A DNA stretch of 64,000 nucleotides from contig NZ_BMYM01000001.1 in NCBI RefSeq assembly GCF_014652275.1, positions 62,001 through 126,000 of the forward strand. The letters are read 5' to 3'. Origin of the DNA: Parahalioglobus pacificus (GTDB taxonomy: Bacteria; Pseudomonadota; Gammaproteobacteria; Pseudomonadales; Halieaceae). The first letter of the stretch is position 1. Every line of letters begins with the position of its first letter. The notes under the pieces are model-generated. The model made no database searches and was not told the DNA's origin. It saw nothing but the letters and a program-made list of their open reading frames with translations. Made by a program: the position numbers and the translations under genes. Shown here piece by piece: positions 7,866 to 16,992 of this stretch.

Positions 7866-9731
7866 ATGAAGCTAAAATTTGGCGTTGTAGGCGCTCTATT
7901 CACCGTCGCTTCTGCGATATCAATACATTCATCCGCTCAAATCGCTTCGTTTGAAGAGGCGGTTAAAGAGGCTGTTGTTTATAGCCCGCGAGTGAATGCC
8001 GCGTGGTACAACCTTATGGCGACCAGCGAAGCGCGTCGAGCCGCGCAGGGCGGTTACCTACCTAGCGTTGACGTGTTTGCTGATTACGGCCGGGAGGAAC
8101 GGGAGACACCGCTGATCGACTTCGGTGATTACTCTCGCGATGCAGTCAGACTTAGCGTCACGCAGATGCTGTTCGATGGCTTTGAGACCCGAGATCAAGT
8201 GCAGGCACTTGGTTTTGATCGGCTCTCGCAGTACTACCAGTTGCAAGGTGCCTCTCAAGAGGCTGCCTTGGAGGCCGCTGAGGCGTATCTTGATACGGCT
8301 CGATTCCAGCAGCTGGTTGAGTACGCGAAAGAAAATTACATTGTCCACCGGCAGGTTTACGACAAAATCGCAGAGCGCACCGGCGGTGGTGTCAGTCAAG
8401 GTGTTGACCTGGAGCAGGCGGCCGCGCGTATCGCTCTGGCAGAGTCAAATCTTTTGACTGAACTCACCAATTTGCATGACGTTTCGGCCCGCTTTCAGCG
8501 GGTTGTGGGCCAAGCGCCTGCAGACGCGCTAACGATTCCAACGGTGCCAGTTGGGATGATACCCGAAATGCGAGAAGCGGCGCTTCTGATGGCTTATGAT
8601 AAAAGCCCAGAGATTGATGCGGCCATTGAAAACCTACGTTCGGCGCAATCACAACTGAATCGTACAAACGCTCCCTTCATGCCGCGACTTGATTTGCGTT
8701 ATCGCAATGAGGTGGAGCACGACACCGATGGCATCGACGGACGTTTTGATATCGAAGCGATCGAGCTGGTACTGAACTACAATCTGTTCCGCGGCGGGGC
8801 CGACAGCGCGCGAAAGCGTGAGTTCTATAACCTCTACAATGCAGCGATAGAAGAGCGGAAGCAGGCGTGTATCAATGTTCGCCAGAATACCATGATCGCC
8901 TTCAACGATATTCAGGCTTTGGAAGACCAGGTTATCTTCCTTAATAATCAACTGTTGTCGCAGGATAAAACCCGTCGTGCCTATAACGACCAGTTCGATC
9001 TCGGCCAGCGCACGTTACTCGATCTCTTGGACTCACAAAATGAGTACTTCGATGCACAGCGCGCCGCAATGACGGCACGCACAAACCTCATGTCCGCCCA
9101 GGCTCGAACATTGGCCAATATTGGTATCCTAACGCAGGCGATGAGTGTGGATGGGTTTAACCAAGATAAAATCGAGGAGTTAGGGCTAGAGTATGATCGT
9201 GGCGACGACCCCAACGGCGAAGCGCTATGCCCACCAGAGCCGACTGCTGAGATGTACATTGATAAGGAAAGCCTCTTTGCCGAGCTTTACGGAGACGATA
9301 GTGGCACTGGCGCTGTAGCAGCAACGGGTGCTGTTGGTGCTCTCGCAGCTGGCAGCACTCGCTATCGTGAGGCGGGTGAAAACATTGTTGGCGTTGATCT
9401 CAATGTTTTGTTCGAGCTGAATTCTTCTGTAATAAGAAGCGCCTTCGACGAGGAGATAGCGCGTATTGCAGAGGCGATGCGCGCGAATCCCGGCGTTCAA
9501 GCTGTGGTTGAGGGACACACCGATAGCACTGGAACGGCGGAATACAACATGTGGTTGTCAGACAGGCGTGCGAACGCTGTTAAGAGTATGTTGGTTGACA
9601 AATACGGTGTTCCGGAAGCGCAGTTAAAGTCTGTGGGTTACGGACAGACTCAGCCGCGCGCCGACAACGCCACGCGAGAGGGCCGTGAAGAGAACCGCCG
9701 CGTGGAAATGTACATCCGCGACGACGGATAG
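7866..9731 (+). CDS. TolC-family outer-membrane channel fused to OmpA C-terminal domain (LapE-like)
   Basis: A 621-residue protein. The ATG at 7866 is chosen because it follows AAGGG and opens a signal peptide (residues 1-24, ending HSSAQ). Upstream in-frame codons are not signal-like. Residues 28-430 form a TolC/OEP efflux protein with its internal duplication; the second half ends with LGQRTLLDLLDSQNEYF, a TolC-family hallmark. A linker of about 70 residues with an Ala/Gly-rich stretch (482-497) leads to an OmpA-like peptidoglycan-binding domain (508-621) with VEGHTDSTG and NRRVEMYI. The channel most likely exports and holds the adhesin as LapE/AggA does, while the OmpA domain anchors it to peptidoglycan. 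Separate TolC and OmpA genes are usual; the fusion is notable. A TATACT at 7772-7777 is a possible -10, but I see no good -35. Confidence 0.9.
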   Translation: MKLKFGVVGALFTVASAISIHSSAQIASFEEAVKEAVVYSPRVNAAWYNLMATSEARRAAQGGYLPSVDVFADYGREERETPLIDFGDYSRDAVRLSVTQMLFDGFETRDQVQALGFDRLSQYYQLQGASQEAALEAAEAYLDTARFQQLVEYAKENYIVHRQVYDKIAERTGGGVSQGVDLEQAAARIALAESNLLTELTNLHDVSARFQRVVGQAPADALTIPTVPVGMIPEMREAALLMAYDKSPEIDAAIENLRSAQSQLNRTNAPFMPRLDLRYRNEVEHDTDGIDGRFDIEAIELVLNYNLFRGGADSARKREFYNLYNAAIEERKQACINVRQNTMIAFNDIQALEDQVIFLNNQLLSQDKTRRAYNDQFDLGQRTLLDLLDSQNEYFDAQRAAMTARTNLMSAQARTLANIGILTQAMSVDGFNQDKIEELGLEYDRGDDPNGEALCPPEPTAEMYIDKESLFAELYGDDSGTGAVAATGAVGALAAGSTRYREAGENIVGVDLNVLFELNSSVIRSAFDEEIARIAEAMRANPGVQAVVEGHTDSTGTAEYNMWLSDRRANAVKSMLVDKYGVPEAQLKSVGYGQTQPRADNATREGREENRRVEMYIRDDG

Positions 9732-9755
9732 AAGCACAAAGCGCCTATGCACAGA

Positions 9756-9782
9756 GGGCGGCCTGAGGCCGCCCTTTTTTTT
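9756..9782 (+). terminator. Rho-independent terminator after tolC-ompA
   Basis: A perfect 8-bp stem GGGCGGCC / GGCCGCCC with a TGA loop is followed by eight T residues. It ends 23 bases before the convergent glycosylase gene. Confidence 0.93.
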
Positions 9783-9804
9783 GACAAAGACGTTTGAATA
9801 AACG

Positions 9805-10479
9805 TTAGTCGTCGACGGACATTGCAGCGATACGGCTTAGGTGACTGTAAGGTAGCCCGCTGTCTGCATGCCACCGGTTGAAGGCTGCCTGAATGAGTTT
9901 TTGCTCGCGCTGTGTGTTAGGCGACATCGTGATGTCGACGTTTGCCAAACGCAAACAACGAATCACATCGCCCGTCACGATAAACGTGTCTTTGCCCATC
10001 GTTCTCAGTAAGCGTTGTCCCGTCATTCCGCCCAAGCGAGCACCGTTACGTTTCATGTGCTTAAACAAGCCAATTAAGTCGCTTTCTGGCCAACGGCTGA
10101 CGAACCTGCCAAAGCTGCCGAAATCTTTGCTTACAGACTGGATATATTGTGCGTTATTCTGAACGGTGAGGACTTTCTGTCGATTTCTAACAATACGAGG
10201 ATTCTTGGCGATCTTGTCGATTTGATCCGGGGACAGCATCAGAATACGGTCCGGTGGAAATCCAAAGAACACGTCTTCAAAGTCATCCCATTTGTGGTTG
10301 ATCACACGATAAACGAATCCCGCCTGGAATACGCATCGCGTCATTTCTGCTAACCAGCGGTCGTTCTGAGTCTTGGAGAGCGCTCGCTGACTTTTGAACG
10401 ACGGCATTGACGCTGCCAAAGCCTTACTGCCGCCATGTCGCTGTTCGGCACGCGCTAGAATATTGTCGAATCTGTCCAT
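9805..10479 (-). CDS. Tag-like DNA-3-methyladenine glycosylase I family protein
   Basis: A 224-residue cytoplasmic protein of the HhH-GPD/Tag superfamily. The segment RCVFQAGFVYRVINHKW, the FGFPP turn and the KNPRIVRNRQKVLTVQNNA helix correspond to the Tag pattern (FQAGLSW..., IIRNRxKIxAxxxNA). Such enzymes remove alkylated adenines in base excision repair. The classical N-terminal RCPW motif with its zinc-binding Cys is missing, so this is a divergent Tag-like subgroup and its substrate range is uncertain. It is convergent with the tolC-ompA gene and apparently monocistronic. Confidence 0.8.
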   Translation of the reverse strand: MDRFDNILARAEQRHGGSKALAASMPSFKSQRALSKTQNDRWLAEMTRCVFQAGFVYRVINHKWDDFEDVFFGFPPDRILMLSPDQIDKIAKNPRIVRNRQKVLTVQNNAQYIQSVSKDFGSFGRFVSRWPESDLIGLFKHMKRNGARLGGMTGQRLLRTMGKDTFIVTGDVIRCLRLANVDITMSPNTQREQKLIQAAFNRWHADSGLPYSHLSRIAAMSVDD

Positions 10480-10563
10480 GCATATCTATCGTCTATTGCT
10501 GTCATTGAGGACGCAGACTGCTGGCCTGCACCGCATGTGCAACACTAACCCGTAACTGCGGAC

Positions 10564-10592
10564 AAAAAAAACCCGCGCCGGGGCGCGGGTTT
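10564..10592 (-). terminator. Rho-independent terminator of the TonB receptor at 10.6 kb
   Basis: On the minus strand, AAACCCGC(GC) pairs with its complement around a short GC-rich loop and runs into eight T residues. It lies 18 bases past the receptor stop codon. Confidence 0.9.
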
Positions 10593-10609
10593 CCAGTCTG
10601 AACTGTTAA

Positions 10610-13153
10610 TCAGAAGATGTACTTCAGTCTGGCGCCCCAGACCTGACCCTCATCCTGATAGTTAGAGTGAGAACCGGCTAAGATGGGGGTGTCGTAGCCC
10701 TGCTGTAACGCGGCTTCGTCGAAGATATTGCGTCCGTAAGCCATAAGTTCCCAGCTATCTCCTCGGATACCTAGACGCAGATTCACCTTGGTATAGGCAT
10801 CAATCACATCCAAAGGATCGTTGTCTCCCGCCGAATTGAATTCATCACGGTAGTTAACGTCACCGCTGAGGAAAAATTCCATATCATTGGTAATGGGAAG
10901 CACATAATCCGCAAAGGCAGCCGCGCTGTAATCAGATGCGTACAAAGTGGGTTCGCCAGATAAGTCATTGAAAGAGACGCCGTTGGGGGTACCACATAGG
11001 CGGTCAGCATCCAGTTGGAAGGCGTTACACGGGCCATCTCTAAAATCATCATAGGTGGCGTCTAGGTAAGCAAAATTAGCGCCGATGCGAAGGTTGTCAG
11101 TGGCTTGCCAAAGCGTATCAACCTCGATGCCGTAGATTTCGGAGTTCGCAGCATTTTTGACCGAAAAACCAATGCCTTTAAAGATCGCTGTTTGTAGATC
11201 TGAGTACTCTGTGTAGAACACAGCCCAGTTCAGTGTCATTCCACCGTCTAGCAACGTGTGTTTTCCGCCAATCTCGAAAGCATCGACCTCTTCATCGTCA
11301 AACTCAAAGTCTTCATTTGGATTCGTAGGGTCGTAACAATCCTCTATATTGAAGCTGAAGTCGGGGTTAGGGGCGCATGGAAAAGTTCCCTGCACTAGAT
11401 CGCCGGGTTCACCATCGTCGGCCGCAGTGAAGCCGCCGCTTTTGAAACCTTGAGAGAAACTGACGTAAAGCATGCTGTCGTCAGTCATATCCCACTGCAC
11501 AATTGCGGAAGGAGTAAGCGCGTCGGTGCTGCGATCATCTTTATAGTCATATGCGTAGGCGTTGAAGCTCGCGGCTTGAGTTGCAGCGAGGAAGAAGCTG
11601 TCGCTGGGTACACCGATGCCACTGATGCTGTCGCTCAAGAACTGCGTGCTGACGACTTCTTTCTCTTCCTCCGTATACCTGACTCCCAGAGTCAGTCGAA
11701 GAGTGTCACTGAGATTGAACGTACCCTGAGCGAATAAGGCGTAAGACTCGGAGTCCAGAGAATAAAAATGGTCACGTCCAAGTTGGTTGGGGCCGTAAAG
11801 GCCACCCAAACTCGGGTCGGCTGCTAACAGGTTCTGAGGCAACACTTCTGGTGGAGGGTTGCCAGGTGTGACCAAAGATAAGAACTCAGGGAACAGCCCA
11901 TCGAAATTCGTGTCAATCATAACGCGGCTGTCAAACTCTAGATCACTTGTGTCGTAGTAAAAGCCCGCCACATAATCAAAGAATTCGCCGCCGGGAGAAG
12001 TGATCCTGATTTCCTGACTCCATTGTTCGAAGTCCTGATCATCATCACGCGAAATGAACTGAATTGGCAGCCAGTCGACATCTGCACCGTCAACGTATGT
12101 ATAAGCCGAGTAACCCGTTACGGAAGTTAAAGTAACGTCGCCCACGTCCCAGTTTGCTGTTAATACGGCATTGTCGATGTCGTTGTCACTGCTGTCCGGG
12201 TTGATGCCAATTCCAATACCATCCGCTTCGGACTTACCAAACCCATTATCCTTGTAGACAGTAAAGTCATCTCCTGCACGTTCACCGAAATCCGGGAAGA
12301 ACGTATCCATGATGGCATATGCGGTGCTTGCGAAGGCAGAAGCGTTTGGTACGAGTTCGGTACGCTCTGCGAGTGTGAGATACGAGCTTGTACCTGAGGC
12401 TGCGCCTATGCGCTCATAATCAGAGTTGCTGTACTTGAAGTTGAAATCAAGGACGTCACTCGGCGCCCAAGTCAACGTTAAGCGGTAACTTAACTCATCG
12501 ATCGCTCCGTCGGTGTCTCCCGTAAATACATTATCAACGTATCCATCGGTCTCTCGCGAGCGGAAAGCGAGCCTTGCACCGACAGATTCGCCAATGCTGC
12601 CCCCTACATAGCCCTCAAAAATCTGGCCGCCGTTTTCCTCAAAAGAGGCAGCAATTTCTCCATTGAAGTCTTCGCCAGCGTTGGTCGAGGCTGTGGTTAT
12701 ATTCACTGCACCCGCAACAGTATTCCGACCGAACAGGGTCCCCTGCGGTCCGCGTAAAACTTCAATTCGCTCAACATCGACGAAGCCTGCTCGGTACTGA
12801 CGACCGCGGCCCATGTAGACCCCATCGATGTACATACCGACTGATTGCTCGAAGCCCCTGTTGTTGCCAGAGCCGACACCGCGCATGTAAATATTGGTAT
12901 TAACGGGCGCATCTGCTATGTGCAAATTAGGCACGTAGTCTGCAAGAGCAGCCATATTGGGGATGTTAGCATCCTGAATCTTATCGCCTTGAATCGCTGA
13001 TACAGAAATAGGAACGTCCTGCAGACTTTCTGCGCGTTTTTGCGCAGTTACGATGACTTCTTCGAGCTGTTGAGCATGAATGACTGGACTGGCGGTGGCT
13101 AACGCAATAGCGGCCACCAGGGGAGCTTTCCGGTGAAACATTGACATCTTCAT
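10610..13153 (-). CDS. TonB-dependent receptor
   Basis: An 847-residue outer-membrane receptor. It begins with a signal peptide ending SPVIHAQQ, followed at once by the TonB box EEVIVTAQK, a plug domain with VERIEVLRGPQGTLFGRNT, and a 22-strand type barrel ending with an aromatic residue (KYIF). The ATG at 13153 follows GAGGA. Receptors of this subgroup (Pupko/CirA-type plug, 'SLQDVPISVSA') take up unknown substrates, often organic molecules or siderophores, using TonB energy. No dedicated neighbour reveals the ligand; the gene stands alone, divergent from mscS. None of the 17-bp operator motifs seen elsewhere lies in its promoter. Confidence 0.93.
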   Translation of the reverse strand: MKMSMFHRKAPLVAAIALATASPVIHAQQLEEVIVTAQKRAESLQDVPISVSAIQGDKIQDANIPNMAALADYVPNLHIADAPVNTNIYMRGVGSGNNRGFEQSVGMYIDGVYMGRGRQYRAGFVDVERIEVLRGPQGTLFGRNTVAGAVNITTASTNAGEDFNGEIAASFEENGGQIFEGYVGGSIGESVGARLAFRSRETDGYVDNVFTGDTDGAIDELSYRLTLTWAPSDVLDFNFKYSNSDYERIGAASGTSSYLTLAERTELVPNASAFASTAYAIMDTFFPDFGERAGDDFTVYKDNGFGKSEADGIGIGINPDSSDNDIDNAVLTANWDVGDVTLTSVTGYSAYTYVDGADVDWLPIQFISRDDDQDFEQWSQEIRITSPGGEFFDYVAGFYYDTSDLEFDSRVMIDTNFDGLFPEFLSLVTPGNPPPEVLPQNLLAADPSLGGLYGPNQLGRDHFYSLDSESYALFAQGTFNLSDTLRLTLGVRYTEEEKEVVSTQFLSDSISGIGVPSDSFFLAATQAASFNAYAYDYKDDRSTDALTPSAIVQWDMTDDSMLYVSFSQGFKSGGFTAADDGEPGDLVQGTFPCAPNPDFSFNIEDCYDPTNPNEDFEFDDEEVDAFEIGGKHTLLDGGMTLNWAVFYTEYSDLQTAIFKGIGFSVKNAANSEIYGIEVDTLWQATDNLRIGANFAYLDATYDDFRDGPCNAFQLDADRLCGTPNGVSFNDLSGEPTLYASDYSAAAFADYVLPITNDMEFFLSGDVNYRDEFNSAGDNDPLDVIDAYTKVNLRLGIRGDSWELMAYGRNIFDEAALQQGYDTPILAGSHSNYQDEGQVWGARLKYIF

Positions 13154-13341
13154 TCCTCGAGTTTCTTTTATAGTTATGCTGGCCAGGCGTAGAGGTTATT
13201 TCCTAGCTTTGTGCATGGTAGTTCATTGGCGTGCAGAGTAACACCCTCCGTATTTCAGGCGGATTGGCTGACTCCCACAGCGCAGGCTTCCACAGCGTGC
13301 TATTCTGATGAGGATAGTAACGAGTAGAACCTGGAACGATA

Positions 13342-14688
13342 ATGCAACAATCGCCGGCAGGTGGTGGGAATTCTGGTGCAGGAACAGACAGCAGTGTCAG
13401 TCTGGCTGATGTCACTGCTGACCGGGCTGAAGATATATCTGCGTTGCTTGGATTTTTCCATCAGCTTGATGGAGAGGAGCCACTCGCAAGACTGATGATA
13501 GCCGGATCAGTGATTGCTGTTTCACTGATATCACTGGTGGTCACGCGCTTGCTAATCGGACGCCGTGTCAGGCATCTCGAATCTCTCATACCCAGTAAGT
13601 TCAAACCGCTACGTTGGCAGGCTCAGGACTTGGTGTCCAGCGAGGACATGAAGAACTTGTGGTGCTCCCTTTGGCGGGCCATCAATTGGGGCATCACCGC
13701 AATCTTCAGTTTGGTGGCGTTGATTGGGGTTTTAATGATTTCACCCTGGACGCTATCGATAGCCGTTAGCATGATCGTCACGGTGGTCGGCGTTCTAAAT
13801 TACCTTTGGCTTGGTCTAGTCGGTTATCTCCCCAACCTTTTCACAATCCTCGTTATTCTGGTGGTGATGCGCTACTTGGTGCATCTGATAGGTTTAGTTT
13901 TTGAGGGAATTCGAACACGCCGTATTCATATCCATAATTTCTATCCAGAGTGGGCTGAGACTAGCTTCAGTCTCATTAAGCTGATGATCTTTATGCTAAC
14001 AGCGGTCATCATCTTCCCTTACTTGCCCGGTTCAAGCTCTCCTGCATTTCAGGGTATTTCGATCTTCATAGGCGTACTAGTATCACTGGGCTCGACAACG
14101 GCGGTCGCGAACGTCGTAGCCGGAGTTGTTATAACTTACACCAGAGCCTTTCAGGTGGGCGATCAGGTTGAAGTGGCCGAAGTGAGAGGGCGCATTGTTG
14201 AGCGGAGCACTTTCGTTACCCGCATTCAAACGCTTAAGAACGTGATTGTCTCGATCCCAAATTCGATGGTTCTTAGTAATAACGTTATAAATTACAGCAA
14301 GAATATGGGTCAGTCAGGGCTACTCGTCCACACCACGATTACGATTGGTTATGATGTGCCATGGCAAACAGTGAACGATTTGTTGATAGCCGCTGCTGGA
14401 AAAACTGAACATGTGGGAAGTCACCCTGAACCATTCGTTCTGCAGACGTCGCTGGATGATAACTACGTAAGCTATGAACTCAATGGCTGGACCCGCAAGC
14501 CTGAGGAGCTTCCAAGAATTTACTCTAACCTACATGCCAACATTTTGGACGAGTTTCACGGGCATAACGTGGAGATCACCTCGCCGGCATTTCGTGCAAT
14601 GCGTGATGGCAATGCGTCAACTGTTGCGCCGGTGATTGAACGACCCGAGCCGACGGAGGGCGATGATGCGAAAGAGCCGGCGGGCTGA
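13342..14688 (+). CDS. MscS-family mechanosensitive ion channel
   Basis: A 448-residue inner-membrane protein with about five to six hydrophobic segments (roughly 51-70, 113-160, 165-190, 211-230) and a pore helix region (236-268) with the MscS-like Gly/Ala-rich packing, ending GVVITYTRAFQVGDQVE. The beta domain follows (IPNSMVLSNNVINYS), then a mixed alpha/beta C-terminal domain. MscS channels open under membrane tension and release osmolytes during hypo-osmotic shock. The protein is longer than E. coli MscS (286 aa) because of additional N-terminal helices, as in many marine homologues. Start ATG at 13342 has only a weak GGA upstream. Confidence 0.9.
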   Translation: MQQSPAGGGNSGAGTDSSVSLADVTADRAEDISALLGFFHQLDGEEPLARLMIAGSVIAVSLISLVVTRLLIGRRVRHLESLIPSKFKPLRWQAQDLVSSEDMKNLWCSLWRAINWGITAIFSLVALIGVLMISPWTLSIAVSMIVTVVGVLNYLWLGLVGYLPNLFTILVILVVMRYLVHLIGLVFEGIRTRRIHIHNFYPEWAETSFSLIKLMIFMLTAVIIFPYLPGSSSPAFQGISIFIGVLVSLGSTTAVANVVAGVVITYTRAFQVGDQVEVAEVRGRIVERSTFVTRIQTLKNVIVSIPNSMVLSNNVINYSKNMGQSGLLVHTTITIGYDVPWQTVNDLLIAAAGKTEHVGSHPEPFVLQTSLDDNYVSYELNGWTRKPEELPRIYSNLHANILDEFHGHNVEITSPAFRAMRDGNASTVAPVIERPEPTEGDDAKEPAG

Positions 14689-14716
14689 AGCAGACGAGGA
14701 TCGTATAGGCCGTCCG

Positions 14717-15379
14717 TCAGTGTTCAATAAGTTCTTTGCCGCGTAGCGCCTTGAAAAGTGGTGTGGCCTCATAATTGGGGTCTTCACCGCGCAGCTTTTG
14801 GCGCAACACTTCAAGCACCAGCTCCGTGATGGAAGCCAGCGGGTATTGGTGCACGTCATCGAGGTTCACCCAACGTAAATCTTCCAGCTCGCCGTTACCA
14901 CGCAGTTCGCCGTGAAGATACTTGGAGTCCACAGTAAAAAAGCGTGCATCAAAGCGGCGCACCCGGTTCGGGGGCGTGATAGCACGGGCGAAGTAATCCA
15001 GCCTGGCAAGGTCAGGCACAAAGCCCGTGTTGTAAAACGGTGCCCAGCCTTCCGAGCGGGTTCTTATAGCCTCTGAACTGGGTTTTCCGAGAATCAGACC
15101 GGTTTCTTCGAAGGTTTCTCGCACAGCGGCCATTGCCAGGGCCCGCGCCCGAGCCGGCGATACAGACCGGGCGAGCTTATCCTCGACCTGGGGCCTGAGC
15201 GTGATCGGGGATGGCACTCGGGCATCGCCCGCATCCACCCTGCCACCGGGAAAGACATAACGCTGTGGCATGAACACGTGGTGTGAGCTGCGCATACCGA
15301 GCAAGACCTCGCGTTCTTCACGCAGGATGATGAGTGTGGCCGCATCCCGCGGTCTCAGATAGGCGTGTTTCTCTGACAT
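14717..15379 (-). CDS. NUDIX hydrolase (NUDT8/19-like)
   Basis: A 220-residue protein starting MSEKHAYLRPRDAATL. The ATG at 15379 follows GGAGTAAGG and lies 4 bases after the amidase stop, so the two genes are translationally linked; a longer in-frame extension exists but would overlap the amidase. The Nudix region reads PQRYVFPGGRVDAGD, then an insert, then AVRETFEETGL, which supplies the REx2EExG metal-binding core. Related NUDIX enzymes with this split box hydrolyse CoA derivatives or nucleoside diphosphate derivatives. The exact substrate cannot be told from sequence. Confidence 0.85.
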   Translation of the reverse strand: MSEKHAYLRPRDAATLIILREEREVLLGMRSSHHVFMPQRYVFPGGRVDAGDARVPSPITLRPQVEDKLARSVSPARARALAMAAVRETFEETGLILGKPSSEAIRTRSEGWAPFYNTGFVPDLARLDYFARAITPPNRVRRFDARFFTVDSKYLHGELRGNGELEDLRWVNLDDVHQYPLASITELVLEVLRQKLRGEDPNYEATPLFKALRGKELIEH

Positions 15380-15383
15380 CGCC

Positions 15384-16844
15384 TTACTCCGCGTAGCCCG
15401 GCGGTGGCAAGAAGGCGCGGTGGTGGGTTTCCAATAATCTGGCGACGGCCAAGCAGGTTTTGTCACCTAGATAAGGAGCGGCGATCTGGGCGCCAATGGG
15501 TAAGCCCTCGCTGGACAGCCCCACCGGCACTGCAGTGGCGGGAAGATAGGCATTGAGGGTTAAGCCCGACCAGCGCAGGATGTCGGTATACCGCCGCTCT
15601 TCACCGTTTACGGTCAGTCGGCGGTTGTGCATGTCTGGTGTGTGATCGTGGGCAAAGGCAGTCACGTGAGCGCAGGGACATATCACCACATCATAAGCCT
15701 CAAAGAATTGATCCCAGGCTCGTCGAGTACGCAGGCGGCGCTCGTGCTGGCGCAGCCAGTCTGCATGGCGCAATGCCACGCCACGCATCTGCAGCAGGGG
15801 TTCACTCATATCATCCGCATCAGCGGCTGTCACCGCAGCGGCAGCGGCGTCGCGCACGGCTTGGGGCATTCCTGCACCCACCGCAGCCGACAACAATTGT
15901 GTGTAGTTGTGATGGTTATGCTCGGGATCAAAGTCTGGCCTGGCGGCGAAGTCTACGTGAGCCCCCAAGTCGGCCAGTGTGTTGCCCGCGGCCTCAATGG
16001 CGGCGCGAATATCATGATCGACCGGACAGAATTCGTCGTCTGCCCAGATGGCAACGCGCAGTTGTTCCGACGCAGTGAAACTTGCTTCGGATAATTGCGC
16101 GTCCCAGGCGCGTGAATCTTCGGGTGCTGCACCCTTCATCAACTCCAGTGCTTGCTCGATGTCATCGACACAGTGGCCGATGGGGCCCACCACCGACAAA
16201 TCGGATTCTGACAAAGTGTGCTCCCCGGGAGGTAGATGACCGCGTTGTGACACCAGACCGTAACTGCTTTTGTGCCCGTAAACGCCGTTGAAGTGGCTGG
16301 GTGTTCTGATAGAGCCACCAATATCGCTACCAATCTCAAGCGGGGTTAGACCGGCAGCGATGGCCGCCGCCGCGCCTCCCGAAGAGCCCCCGCAGGTGCG
16401 CGCGGTATTCCACGGGTTATTGCTGATCCCGTACACCTCATTAAAACTTTGGAGGTCCGCGCTCATAAAGGGCACGTTGGTTTTACCAAACACAATCGCC
16501 CCCGCGTCGACATAGCGCTGTACGGCGATCGCGTTGCTCCGCGGTATGTGATTAGCGCAGTCGGGAATGCCGCCAACGGTGATCAGCCCTGAAGTGCAAA
16601 AGGCGTCCTTGATCGTCACAGGAACGCCGTGCAGTGGCCCCCAATCTTCACCGCGTTGTGCGGCGACATCAGCAGCCTGTGCACGCTCCCGCGCCCCGTC
16701 TTCATCAAGCGCCACAACCACATTCAGTGATGGGTTGTGCGTCCGAATCCGGTGCAGGAAAAATTCCAGGGTTTCCTCGGCACTGCGCTGGCCAGATCGA
16801 ATCTCCCTGGCAAGCGCAAAAGCGCTTTTGTAAAGTGGTGTCAC
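15384..16844 (-). CDS. Amidase (amidase signature family)
   Basis: A 486-residue enzyme of the amidase signature family. I place the start at the GTG at 16844 because GGGGAG lies 6 bases upstream and the protein then begins VTPLYKSAFALAREI as in relatives; an in-frame start at 16949 would add 35 unlikely residues. The Ser-cisSer-Lys triad is present as Lys79 (VPVTIKDAF), Ser154 (GGSSGG) and Ser178 (DIGGSIR). Members hydrolyse carboxamides or fatty acid amides. It heads a two-gene operon with the NUDIX hydrolase. Substrate unknown; no signal peptide, so it acts in the cytoplasm. Confidence 0.88.
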   Translation of the reverse strand: MTPLYKSAFALAREIRSGQRSAEETLEFFLHRIRTHNPSLNVVVALDEDGARERAQAADVAAQRGEDWGPLHGVPVTIKDAFCTSGLITVGGIPDCANHIPRSNAIAVQRYVDAGAIVFGKTNVPFMSADLQSFNEVYGISNNPWNTARTCGGSSGGAAAAIAAGLTPLEIGSDIGGSIRTPSHFNGVYGHKSSYGLVSQRGHLPPGEHTLSESDLSVVGPIGHCVDDIEQALELMKGAAPEDSRAWDAQLSEASFTASEQLRVAIWADDEFCPVDHDIRAAIEAAGNTLADLGAHVDFAARPDFDPEHNHHNYTQLLSAAVGAGMPQAVRDAAAAAVTAADADDMSEPLLQMRGVALRHADWLRQHERRLRTRRAWDQFFEAYDVVICPCAHVTAFAHDHTPDMHNRRLTVNGEERRYTDILRWSGLTLNAYLPATAVPVGLSSEGLPIGAQIAAPYLGDKTCLAVARLLETHHRAFLPPPGYAE

Positions 16845-16992
16845 CGAGCTCTCCCCATCTGTGAGTAGCAGCGAATCATACTCCAAGCAGTGGGGTGCTG
16901 CAGCGCCCTGGGGTGTGACAGGCGATAGACAGTGAAGTAGTGTCTGCAATGTCGCTGCTCCTTATGGCCCGCAGCGAGAGAGGGTTAAAGTC

